Below are positions 1 through 5,293 of a stretch of 8,587 bases of DNA, in pieces (within the stretch, counting starts at the first letter, position 1; every line of letters starts with the position of its first letter). The position numbers and the translations under genes were made by a program. The notes under the pieces are model-generated. The model was not told the origin of the DNA. It saw only the letters and a program-made list of their open reading frames with translations, and did no database searches. Source of the DNA: Cytophagales bacterium (GTDB taxonomy: Bacteria; Bacteroidota; Bacteroidia; Cytophagales; MED-G16); contig JAPYTU010000060.1 of assembly GCA_029940715.1 (NCBI GenBank), forward strand, positions 1-8,587, given 5' to 3'.

Positions 1-57
1 ATCTATCCTGCTATAAAAATATTAAATCTTAATCCAGTAAAATCTATGAAAATATGA
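1..57 (+). CDS. FtsX-like ABC transporter permease, C-terminal end only (partial)
   Basis: Frame 1 is open from the window edge to a TGA at 55-57 and encodes 18 residues, including the stretch YPAIKILNLNPVKSM. Seen: this matches the usual end of MacB/LolC/LolE-type permeases, where the last membrane helix is followed by a 'P-A-x-x-A-x-x-L-x-P-V-x-A' tail. The next gene ends in almost the same way (FPSVRALKINPVEATK), which argues that this is a paralogous permease. Its stop codon overlaps the next start as ATGA (54-57), so the two are translationally coupled. Inferred: it is one half of a heterodimeric permease like LolC with LolE. The rest of the gene lies outside the window, so its length and periplasmic domain cannot be described. 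Confidence 0.8.
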   Translation: MYPAIKILNLNPVKSMKI

Positions 58-1280
58 ACATAATAACACTAATTAAGATTTCTTGGAGAAATGTTTGGAG
101 AAGCAAGTTGAGAAGCTTTGTGGTAATAATGTCAGTTATCTTTGGAATATTAGGTGGAATTATTATGGTAGCAATGTCATATGGACTTAATGAGGAAAGA
201 ATGAATAATGCTGTTGAAACTTATCTCTCCCACATCCAAATTCATAATAAGTCTTTCTCAGAAGATTATAATATAAAACATACGATAAATAATCTTACTG
301 AAATTGAAAAAGCAATTAATAATGATGATAGGGTAACTTCATATTCTAAGCGTATTATTTTGAATGGGATGTTGTCTAACTCTAATGGATCATATGGTAT
401 CCAGGTTAAGGGAATAAACCCCAGTGAAGAGATAAAAGTCACTAATACTTATAATAAAATAATAGAAGGAGAATATTTTAAATCAAAGAGGGTTAATACT
501 ATTCTTGTCGGAAAGAAATTAGCAGACAGATTAAATCTAAAAATAAAGTCTAAAGTTGTTATCACATTCCAAGATGAGAATAATGAACTAATATCTCTTC
601 TATATCGCGTTGAGGGCATTTTTAGATCTGGTAACTCTAGGTATGATGAGGCTAACGTATTTGTAAGAAATTTAAGCATTGCTAAAAATCTACCAAATTT
701 TTCTGGATTTCATGAGGTACCGATATTGTTGACTGATATTGAATTAAAAGATGAGGTTAAAAATGAGCTAATTCCATACAGTTCAAATAATATTGTTGAA
801 TCATGGGATGATATATCTATAGATCTTGCATATGCCAATGAAATGCTTGGCGCTGTTCTCTATATTTTTATGATGATAATCCTAACTGGACTATCATTTG
901 GAATTGTAAACACTATGCTAATGGCTATACTTGAGAGAAAAAGGGAAATTGGGATGCTTATGTCAATTGGAATGAGTAGATATAAAATATTTTTGATGAT
1001 ATGTTTTGAGACAATTTTTCTATCCTTAGTGGCTCTTCCTTTTGGATTAGTTTTATCTTATTTTATCGTAGAATATTACTCAGTGGTTGGCATTGATTTA
1101 AGCATTGTTGCAGCTGGTCTTGAAAATTTTGGTGTTGGAACAAGATTATATTTTAAACTTCCAAACGAAGATTATTTTGTTGTTGCAATAATGGTTTTTA
1201 TTATATCAATTATTTCATCAATTTTTCCTTCTGTGAGAGCACTAAAAATTAATCCAGTTGAAGCAACTAAAACTATTTAA
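54..1280 (+). CDS. FtsX/MacB-type ABC transporter permease (LolC/LolE-like)
   Basis: This is a 408-residue inner-membrane permease of the type VII (MacB/LolCDE/FtsX) ABC superfamily. Seen: an N-terminal amphipathic stretch (ISWRNVWRSKLRS, about residues 9-21) typical of the family, a first membrane span at about 22-44, a periplasmic domain from about 45 to 262, then three spans at about 265-290, 312-340 and 374-394. The cytoplasmic loop ERKREIGMLMSIGMSR (294-309) is the conserved FtsX-domain motif that contacts the ATPase. The four-span layout and length are normal for LolC/LolE. The start is fixed by the ATGA overlap with the preceding permease, and the ATPase gene follows after 9 bp. Family members move or extract substrates at the outer face of the inner membrane (lipoproteins, lipids, macrolides, peptides) by mechanotransmission. 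The substrate here is unknown. It could be a true LolE, but the beta-barrel neighbour is not part of standard Lol operons. Confidence 0.9.
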   Translation: MNIITLIKISWRNVWRSKLRSFVVIMSVIFGILGGIIMVAMSYGLNEERMNNAVETYLSHIQIHNKSFSEDYNIKHTINNLTEIEKAINNDDRVTSYSKRIILNGMLSNSNGSYGIQVKGINPSEEIKVTNTYNKIIEGEYFKSKRVNTILVGKKLADRLNLKIKSKVVITFQDENNELISLLYRVEGIFRSGNSRYDEANVFVRNLSIAKNLPNFSGFHEVPILLTDIELKDEVKNELIPYSSNNIVESWDDISIDLAYANEMLGAVLYIFMMIILTGLSFGIVNTMLMAILERKREIGMLMSIGMSRYKIFLMICFETIFLSLVALPFGLVLSYFIVEYYSVVGIDLSIVAAGLENFGVGTRLYFKLPNEDYFVVAIMVFIISIISSIFPSVRALKINPVEATKTI

Positions 1281-1289
1281 ATTTGAATT

Positions 1290-1967
1290 ATGATTGAAAC
1301 TAAAAACTTATCTAAAATCTATAATCCTGGTAAATTTGAGGTCAAAGCAGTAAATGATGTGAACTCATTATTTAAAGAGGGAGAATTTACTTCTGTTGTG
1401 GGGCCATCGGGATCTGGTAAAACTACATTCTTAAATTGTGTTGGGGGTCTTGATAACCCAACATCTGGCGATGTGTATATAGCTGGTGAAAATATAACAC
1501 GACTATCTGGGGGAGATATAATTCAGTATAGGTTAAAAAACATTGGCTTTGTATTTCAGGCTTATAATTTAATTCCTGTCTTATCTGCCAAGGAAAATAT
1601 TGAAATGATAATGTTACTTCAAGGAATTGATGAAAAGTCAAGAAATGAAAGGACCGATGAATTACTAAACCAAGTTGACCTATACGAGATGAAAGATAGA
1701 AGGCCATCTGAACTTTCAGGAGGACAACAGCAAAGAGTAGCTGTTGCAAGAGCATTAGCTTCAAAACCAAAGTTTATTCTTGCTGATGAACCAACTGCAA
1801 ATCTTGATACGGCATCAACCTCTAATCTTTTAGATATCATGAGCAAGTTGAATGAAAATGAAAAAATAACTTTTATATTTTCAACTCACGACCAGAGAGT
1901 AATTAATAGAGCTAGAAGAGTTATAACTTTAGAAGATGGAAAAATTGTTAGTGATACTAAAAAATAG
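1290..1967 (+). CDS. ABC transporter ATP-binding protein, LolD/MacB type
   Basis: This 225-residue cytoplasmic ATPase drives the two adjacent permeases. Every catalytic element is visible: Walker A GPSGSGKTT (38-46), Q-loop Gln90 in FVFQAYNLIP, signature LSGGQQQR (142-149), Walker B FILADEPT (162-169) with Glu167 as the catalytic base, D-loop NLDT (171-174) and H-loop His200 in FSTHD. The length and the 'FVFQ.YNLIP.LSA.EN' stretch are typical of the LolD/MacB/FtsE group. It sits 9 bp after the second permease, and the 3' end of its reading frame overlaps the start of the next gene by 32 nt, so all belong to one transcript. Inferred: a 2:1:1 complex (ATPase dimer plus two different permeases) as in LolCDE. 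I do not assign lolD because the outer-membrane neighbour points to a specialised exporter rather than the housekeeping system. Confidence 0.95.
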   Translation: MIETKNLSKIYNPGKFEVKAVNDVNSLFKEGEFTSVVGPSGSGKTTFLNCVGGLDNPTSGDVYIAGENITRLSGGDIIQYRLKNIGFVFQAYNLIPVLSAKENIEMIMLLQGIDEKSRNERTDELLNQVDLYEMKDRRPSELSGGQQQRVAVARALASKPKFILADEPTANLDTASTSNLLDIMSKLNENEKITFIFSTHDQRVINRARRVITLEDGKIVSDTKK

Positions 1968-3108
1968 TTTTATATTATTTTTTATAATTATTTTAATTTC
2001 ATTAGAATCTACAGCTCAAGAAAAAAAGTCTGAATTTACTTTAAGCGGATATGTTAAGTATCTTCCTTCATATCTTGATTATAACAGTAGTTATTTTGAT
2101 TCTGAAACCAGTCATCTAATACATAATAGGTTAAATCTAAGGGGATATTTTGGAGAAAATTTTTCTCTCGGATTAGAATTTAGAAACAGGATGATTTTTG
2201 GAGAGAATTCTTATATTTCATCTGATGATGGATTGATAGATTTGTCACATTTTATTGTTGATAATACAAATTTTAAGATGCATTCTATGATTGATAGATT
2301 TTGGTTAAAATACCAAAAAAATAAAATAGAGATAAGTATAGGAAGACAAAGAGTTAATTGGGGAATCAATACCATATGGAATTCTAATGACTTGTTTAAT
2401 GCATACAATTTTATTGATTTTGATTATATTGAGAGACCTGGATCTGATGTTATTCGATTTCAGTATACAGGAGATAATCTATCTAGTTTTGATCTAGTAT
2501 ATAAGCCTTCTTCAGATCAAGGAGCAGTAATAGCTGGATTATATAAAATTAATAAGATGGGTTATGATTTTCAATTTCTTGGAGCTAATTATTATGATGA
2601 TATTGCAATTGGTACTGGATGGGCTGGAAATATTAAAAATGCAGGTTTTAAGGGTGAATTAACTTATTTTATTGTAAAAAATCCACAAGATATTTTTCCT
2701 TCTCAACAAAAAAATTCTACTAGTTTATCAACTTCTGTAGATTATTCCTTTAAGAATGGATTTTATATTTTAGGATCTTACCTTTATAATTCAAATGGTT
2801 TTTCTGATCCAAGTGTATTTAGTTTAGGTTCTCTTACAGGAAATGTTTTATCACCTAAAAATTTAATGCCCTCTAAAAACTCTTATTTAATTCAAGCTTC
2901 TAAACCAATAACTCCTGCAATAAATTCATCTTTGACTATACTTTATGGTAAAGGCATAAATTTTATGTTTATTTCTCCAAATATTACCTATGACATTAAT
3001 AAAAGCTTTGATCTTAATTTTATTGGTCAGTTTTTTTATGGTGAAGTGGATGATGATTTTCGGAATTTATTGAAAGGTGTTTATCTTCAAATAAGGTATA
3101 GTTTTTAA
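1936..3108 (+). CDS. Outer-membrane beta-barrel protein linked to the ABC transporter
   Basis: This 390-residue protein is predicted to be secreted and outer-membrane. Seen: a positively charged N-terminus, a hydrophobic core at about residues 11-22, and a probable signal peptidase I site after STAQ (25-28), a very common Bacteroidota ending. The mature part has alternating hydrophobic/polar strands rich in Tyr, Phe, Gly and Asn, and ends in LQIRYSF with a terminal Phe, the classic barrel-assembly signal. The segment IGRQRVNWGINTIWNSNDLF (135-154), followed by the acidic stretch DFDYIERPGSD (161-171), resembles DUF1302-like or alginate-export-like porins; I recognise this only as a resemblance. 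The ATG at 1936 lies 32 nt inside the ATPase gene. It is preferred because the signal peptide starts there and the next in-frame ATG (residue 86) is far inside the barrel. Inferred: the outer-membrane partner of the ABC complex. A general porin is the alternative. Confidence 0.8.
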   Translation: MEKLLVILKNSFILFFIIILISLESTAQEKKSEFTLSGYVKYLPSYLDYNSSYFDSETSHLIHNRLNLRGYFGENFSLGLEFRNRMIFGENSYISSDDGLIDLSHFIVDNTNFKMHSMIDRFWLKYQKNKIEISIGRQRVNWGINTIWNSNDLFNAYNFIDFDYIERPGSDVIRFQYTGDNLSSFDLVYKPSSDQGAVIAGLYKINKMGYDFQFLGANYYDDIAIGTGWAGNIKNAGFKGELTYFIVKNPQDIFPSQQKNSTSLSTSVDYSFKNGFYILGSYLYNSNGFSDPSVFSLGSLTGNVLSPKNLMPSKNSYLIQASKPITPAINSSLTILYGKGINFMFISPNITYDINKSFDLNFIGQFFYGEVDDDFRNLLKGVYLQIRYSF

Positions 3109-3175
3109 TTATTTAACTTATTTGTCATTTTCCAGATTTCGTAGTCAGCTTTATTAATTTTAAAATAATTTAATT

Positions 3176-3192
3176 AATCTTTTTTAAAGATT
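3176..3192. terminator. Weak hairpin between convergent genes
   Basis: AATCTTT (3176-3182) and AAAGATT (3186-3192) form a perfect 7-bp stem with a 3-nt loop. It lies between the ends of the convergent barrel gene (stop ends at 3108) and lipoprotein gene (stop at 3198-3196 on the minus strand). The stem has one G-C pair, and neither side has a clean T-tract after it, so a role as intrinsic terminator for either strand is only a guess from position. Confidence 0.2.
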
Positions 3193-3195
3193 GTA

Positions 3196-3507
3196 TTAGT
3201 TAGGCCTTTCATCTTCATAATATAGTAACTCACAATCACAACCTAAGACAACATATTTTTCACTAACTGTGTTTGTTGAATAATCAAAAAAAGTAATAAA
3301 AAGTGTGCTATCATTTAGTTGAGTTGCTCCACCTGATGGGAGTACACTATTCTTTTTTTTAATTTCATTTTCTACTACATCTATACAAGCATATATTTTT
3401 TCATTTTTACATTTTTTTTCTTCTTTGGAACAACCCAATGAAAATAAAATGAGCATACTTAGCATTATATATTTACCAACACTATTTTTTATTGAAATGA
3501 ATATCAT
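3196..3507 (-). CDS. Small predicted lipoprotein, function unknown
   Basis: From the chosen ATG (3507-3505) this encodes 103 residues. Seen: a short N-region with lysines (ISIKNSVGKY), a hydrophobic stretch MLSMLILFSLG and then Cys26 followed by SKEEKK, i.e. a relaxed Bacteroidota-style lipobox and an acidic/lysine-rich tether, so the mature protein should be lipidated. The mature part has four further cysteines: C33 and C41 near the N-terminus and a C-D-C pair (C90, C92) near the C-terminus, plus predicted beta-strand segments (STLFITFFDYS, EKYVVLGCDCELLYYED). The frame stays open upstream to a TTG at 3576-3574, but that codon falls inside a promoter-like element, and no ATG lies before 3507. 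An ATG at 3465 would leave almost no N-region. It is convergent with the barrel gene and has no operon partner on its own strand. I recognise no family. The lipoprotein call is fairly firm; the function is unknown. Confidence 0.65.
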   Translation of the reverse strand: MIFISIKNSVGKYIMLSMLILFSLGCSKEEKKCKNEKIYACIDVVENEIKKKNSVLPSGGATQLNDSTLFITFFDYSTNTVSEKYVVLGCDCELLYYEDERPN

Positions 3508-3573
3508 ACTTGGAAAGAATTTATTATTAATTATATTAATATTATGGGATATACCTAGCACATATTTTAGAAG

Positions 3574-3603
3574 CAAATTTAGAAAAATTGTTTATAAAAC
3601 AGA
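3574..3603 (-). promoter_or_regulatory. Putative Bacteroidota sigma-factor promoter for the lipoprotein gene
   Basis: On the minus strand, TAAATTTG (3581-3574) matches the known Bacteroidota -7 consensus TAnnTTTG exactly. TCTG (3603-3600), 18 nt upstream, matches the -33 TTTG element in three of four positions. Transcription would start near 3567 and leave a leader of about 60 nt before the ATG at 3507, which supports that start over the TTG at 3576. In DNA this AT-rich such matches arise by chance, so this is moderate evidence only. Confidence 0.35.
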
Positions 3604-3622
3604 AGATTGAATAATTAATATT

Positions 3623-3766
3623 ATGCCTTTATTTACAAAGAAAATTAAAGGTTTTTTTTTAAACATGCATCCTGATGATATAAATTATATAAAAATTATA
3701 AATTCATATAGATTATATTTGGTGGTATATGTTATCTTATTTATTGTTTATTATTTTTATGAATAA
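3623..3766 (+). CDS. Possible small single-span membrane protein (47 aa)
   Basis: This short ORF starts at ATG 3623 and stops at TAA 3764-3766. Seen: a basic N-terminus (MPLFTKKIKGFF), a short polar middle (MHPDDINYIKIINSYR) and a C-terminal hydrophobic run, LYLVVYVILFIVYYFY (31-46), long enough for one membrane span. The positively charged residues before the span would favour the N-terminus inside. It stops just before a hairpin and faces a second small membrane ORF on the other strand. Against it: no ribosome-binding site is visible, and AT-rich DNA readily yields Phe/Tyr/Ile/Leu-rich frames by chance. No family is recognised. The call is plausible but unproven. Confidence 0.3.
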   Translation: MPLFTKKIKGFFLNMHPDDINYIKIINSYRLYLVVYVILFIVYYFYE

Positions 3767-3786
3767 TCAAATGTTTTTTATTTGAT
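3766..3786. terminator. Hairpin between two convergent small ORFs
   Basis: ATCAAAT (3766-3772) pairs perfectly with ATTTGAT (3780-3786) across the 7-nt loop GTTTTTT. On the plus strand a six-T run follows at 3791-3796, four bases after the stem. The hairpin falls exactly between the stop codons of the 47-codon ORF (ends 3766) and the 32-codon ORF (ends 3778 on the minus strand), as expected for a shared terminator. The stem is AT-rich (one G-C pair), so its strength is doubtful. Confidence 0.35.
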
Positions 3787-3876
3787 GGTATTTTTTGCCA
3801 ATAAATAAAATATGAGCAGAGTTAGAGCAATTGCACCAAGACCTATTGAAATTTTAAAAATTAATAACCCATCCAT
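3778..3876 (-). CDS. Possible small single-span membrane protein (32 aa)
   Basis: This minus-strand ORF runs from ATG 3876-3874 to TAA 3780-3778 and encodes MDGLLIFKISIGLGAIALTL followed by LIFYLLAKNTIK. Seen: an almost continuous membrane span (about residues 9-26) with small residues (G12, G14, A15, A17) suited to helix packing, and a positively charged C-terminus. The start is unambiguous because an in-frame TAG (3879-3877) directly precedes the ATG. Two points favour a real gene. Its core uses Gly, Ala, Thr and Leu codons that are clearly richer in G+C than the surrounding intergenic DNA. An exact TAAATTTG promoter element lies about 40 nt upstream. It is divergent from the peptidase operon. 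I recognise no family; small membrane proteins of this size usually act as regulators or accessory subunits, but nothing here says which. Confidence 0.4.
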   Translation of the reverse strand: MDGLLIFKISIGLGAIALTLLIFYLLAKNTIK

Positions 3877-3916
3877 CTATCTAAAAATTAATTTTTTTAT
3901 AAAAGCCATCATTATG

Positions 3917-3924
3917 CAAATTTA
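3917..3924 (-). promoter_or_regulatory. Putative -7 promoter element for the 32-aa minus-strand ORF
   Basis: TAAATTTG read on the minus strand (3924-3917) is an exact match to the Bacteroidota -7 consensus TAnnTTTG, and with the next base it repeats the 9-mer TAAATTTGC found upstream of the lipoprotein gene. Transcription would start near 3910, giving a leader of about 33 nt before the ATG at 3876. No TTG is found at the expected -33 distance, which lowers confidence. Confidence 0.3.
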
Positions 3925-3965
3925 TATAACTTCGTTTTCTTAATATTAATATAACAACAATAAAC

Positions 3966-5282
3966 ATGAAAAATATAGCATTAATTATTTTAGCAATTTT
4001 TCCTTTATTTTCTAAAAGCCAAAATATTGATTACATAGAATATGATTTAGATAATGGGCTTCATGTCATTCTTCATCAAGATAACTCTGTTCCTTTAGTC
4101 GTAACTTCTGTTATGTACCATGTGGGTGCAAAAGATGAAAATCCAAAAAGAACAGGTTTTGCTCATTTTTTTGAACATCTTCTTTTTGAAGGAACTAAAA
4201 ATATAGGAAGGGGAGAAATGGATAAGATTATTGAAAGAAATGGAGGATCTTATAATGCTAATACCACTCAAGACAGAACATATTATTATGAACTTTTTCC
4301 TTCAAATAAACTAGAATTAGGTCTATGGATAGAATCGGAACGATTATTACATCCAGTTATAAATCAAATTGGAGTAGATACTCAAAATGAAGTAGTTAAA
4401 GAAGAAAAAAGACTGCGAGTTGATAATTCACCATATGGTCAATTACTTGAGCAAATTGTTGAAGGTCTTTTTGTAAAGCATCCATATAGATGGACAACAA
4501 TTGGTTCTATGGATCACTTAGATGCAGCTACTTTGGATGAATTTTTAGCATTTAAAGATAAATTTTATGTTCCAAATAACGGGGTATTGGTTGTTGCGGG
4601 AAATTTTGAAGTCGAAGACACTAAAAGTAAAATTGAAGCCTATTTTGGACCTATACGAAGAGGTAATGATATTGAAAGGATAAATGTGCAGGAAGATCCT
4701 ATAAATGGAGAAATAAAAAGAACTTTTAATGATCCAAATATTCAAATTCCTATGGGTTTGGTCTCCTATAGAACACCTTCTATGAAAGCTAGAGATGCAT
4801 TTGTTTTAGATATGATTTCATCTGTTTTAAGTGGAGGAAAAAGTTCTAGATTGTATAAAAAAATGGTAGATGATAAAAAGGTATCTCTTCAAGTTCAAGC
4901 AATAAATTTATCACTTGAAGATTATGGGGCGTATATTATATTGTCTCTTCCTCTTGGAGAAAATACATTAGAAACCTTATATGCTAATATTGATGAAGAA
5001 ATTGATTTATTGAAAAATGAATTAATCTCAGAGAGAGAATTTGAAAAACTTCAAAATATTTTTGAAAATAATTTTGTCAATTCAAATGCATCTATGGCAG
5101 GAATTGCTAATTCTTTAGCAAGAAATTATATGCTTTATGAAAACACAAATCTTATAAATTCAAATTTGGATATATATAAGTCGATTTCTAGAGAAGAAAT
5201 AAAAGAAGTTGCTAATAAATATCTTAATAAAAACAGCAGAGTATTAATTGATTATATGCCTGTTGAATCTGAAAAAAAATAA
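3966..5282 (+). CDS. Secreted M16 family zinc peptidase, catalytic subunit
   Basis: This 438-residue protein belongs to the M16 (pitrilysin/processing-peptidase) family. Seen: a signal peptide (MKNIALIILAIFPLFSKSQ, cleavage near residue 19), then an N-terminal M16 domain with the inverted zinc motif HFFEH (67-71; H67 and H71 bind zinc, E70 is the catalytic base). The distal glutamate ligand lies in NEVVKEEKRLR (E146 or E147), at the usual spacing of about 76 residues. GGSYNANTTQDRTYYYE (93-109) is the conserved substrate-groove strand. The second M16 domain (about 200-430) has GGKSSRLYKKM but lacks the usual following 'GLAY'-type tyrosine segment. The length fits a half-size, two-domain M16 subunit that must pair with a partner. 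That partner is the next gene, 11 bp downstream. Expected location is the periplasm, where M16 enzymes degrade or process short peptides. No Shine-Dalgarno is visible; the leader is A-rich. Confidence 0.93.
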   Translation: MKNIALIILAIFPLFSKSQNIDYIEYDLDNGLHVILHQDNSVPLVVTSVMYHVGAKDENPKRTGFAHFFEHLLFEGTKNIGRGEMDKIIERNGGSYNANTTQDRTYYYELFPSNKLELGLWIESERLLHPVINQIGVDTQNEVVKEEKRLRVDNSPYGQLLEQIVEGLFVKHPYRWTTIGSMDHLDAATLDEFLAFKDKFYVPNNGVLVVAGNFEVEDTKSKIEAYFGPIRRGNDIERINVQEDPINGEIKRTFNDPNIQIPMGLVSYRTPSMKARDAFVLDMISSVLSGGKSSRLYKKMVDDKKVSLQVQAINLSLEDYGAYIILSLPLGENTLETLYANIDEEIDLLKNELISEREFEKLQNIFENNFVNSNASMAGIANSLARNYMLYENTNLINSNLDIYKSISREEIKEVANKYLNKNSRVLIDYMPVESEKK

Positions 5283-5293
5283 ATTAAAGAAAC

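Larger units (their letters stand above)
3508..3965. other. Sparse intergenic stretch with two small ORFs and promoter-like sites
   Basis: These 458 bases separate the lipoprotein from the peptidase operon and contain no ORF longer than 61 codons. The 61-codon ORF (3425-3610, +) is mostly antisense to the lipoprotein and is rejected. What can be supported weakly: a 47-codon ORF (3623-3766, +), a 32-codon ORF (3778-3876, minus), a hairpin between their ends (3766-3786) and exact TAnnTTTG elements on the minus strand at 3581-3574 and 3924-3917. The promoter of the peptidase operon should lie in about 3880-3950. The best candidate is TAACTTCG (3927-3934), one mismatch from TAnnTTTG and without a clear -33 box. 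No structured RNA or repeat array was recognised. Confidence 0.5.

Noticed and set aside
449..679. Minus-strand ORF of 76 codons
   Set aside because: It lies antisense within the permease's periplasmic domain and has no start context or motif.
1423..1846. Minus-strand ORFs of 115 and 75 codons
   Set aside because: They lie antisense inside the ATPase gene, whose every catalytic motif is intact in the plus frame, and they show no recognisable features.
2211..2408. Minus-strand ORF of 65 codons
   Set aside because: It lies antisense within the beta-barrel gene, and its composition is explained by the opposite strand.
3574..3576. TTG start that would extend the lipoprotein to 126 residues
   Set aside because: The extension places over 20 residues before a normal signal peptide, and the TTG overlaps the best promoter element; the ATG at 3507 is the simpler start.
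3425..3610. 61-codon plus-strand ORF with a hydrophobic centre
   Set aside because: It overlaps the lipoprotein coding region and its upstream promoter antisense. The hydrophobicity mirrors the AT-rich signal-peptide region, and the minus-strand lipoprotein is much better supported.
3714..3721. TATATTTG on the plus strand as promoter of the peptidase operon
   Set aside because: It is an exact TAnnTTTG match but lies inside the 47-codon ORF, has no TTG at -33, would give a leader of over 230 nt, and is followed by a possible terminator hairpin.
3508..3965. Possible riboswitch or other structured RNA, CRISPR or tandem repeat in the spacer
   Set aside because: Only short AT-rich hairpins were found, with no regularly spaced repeats and no recognisable conserved RNA motif.
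4545..4745. Minus-strand ORF of 66 codons
   Set aside because: It lies antisense within the catalytic M16 gene and has no independent support.
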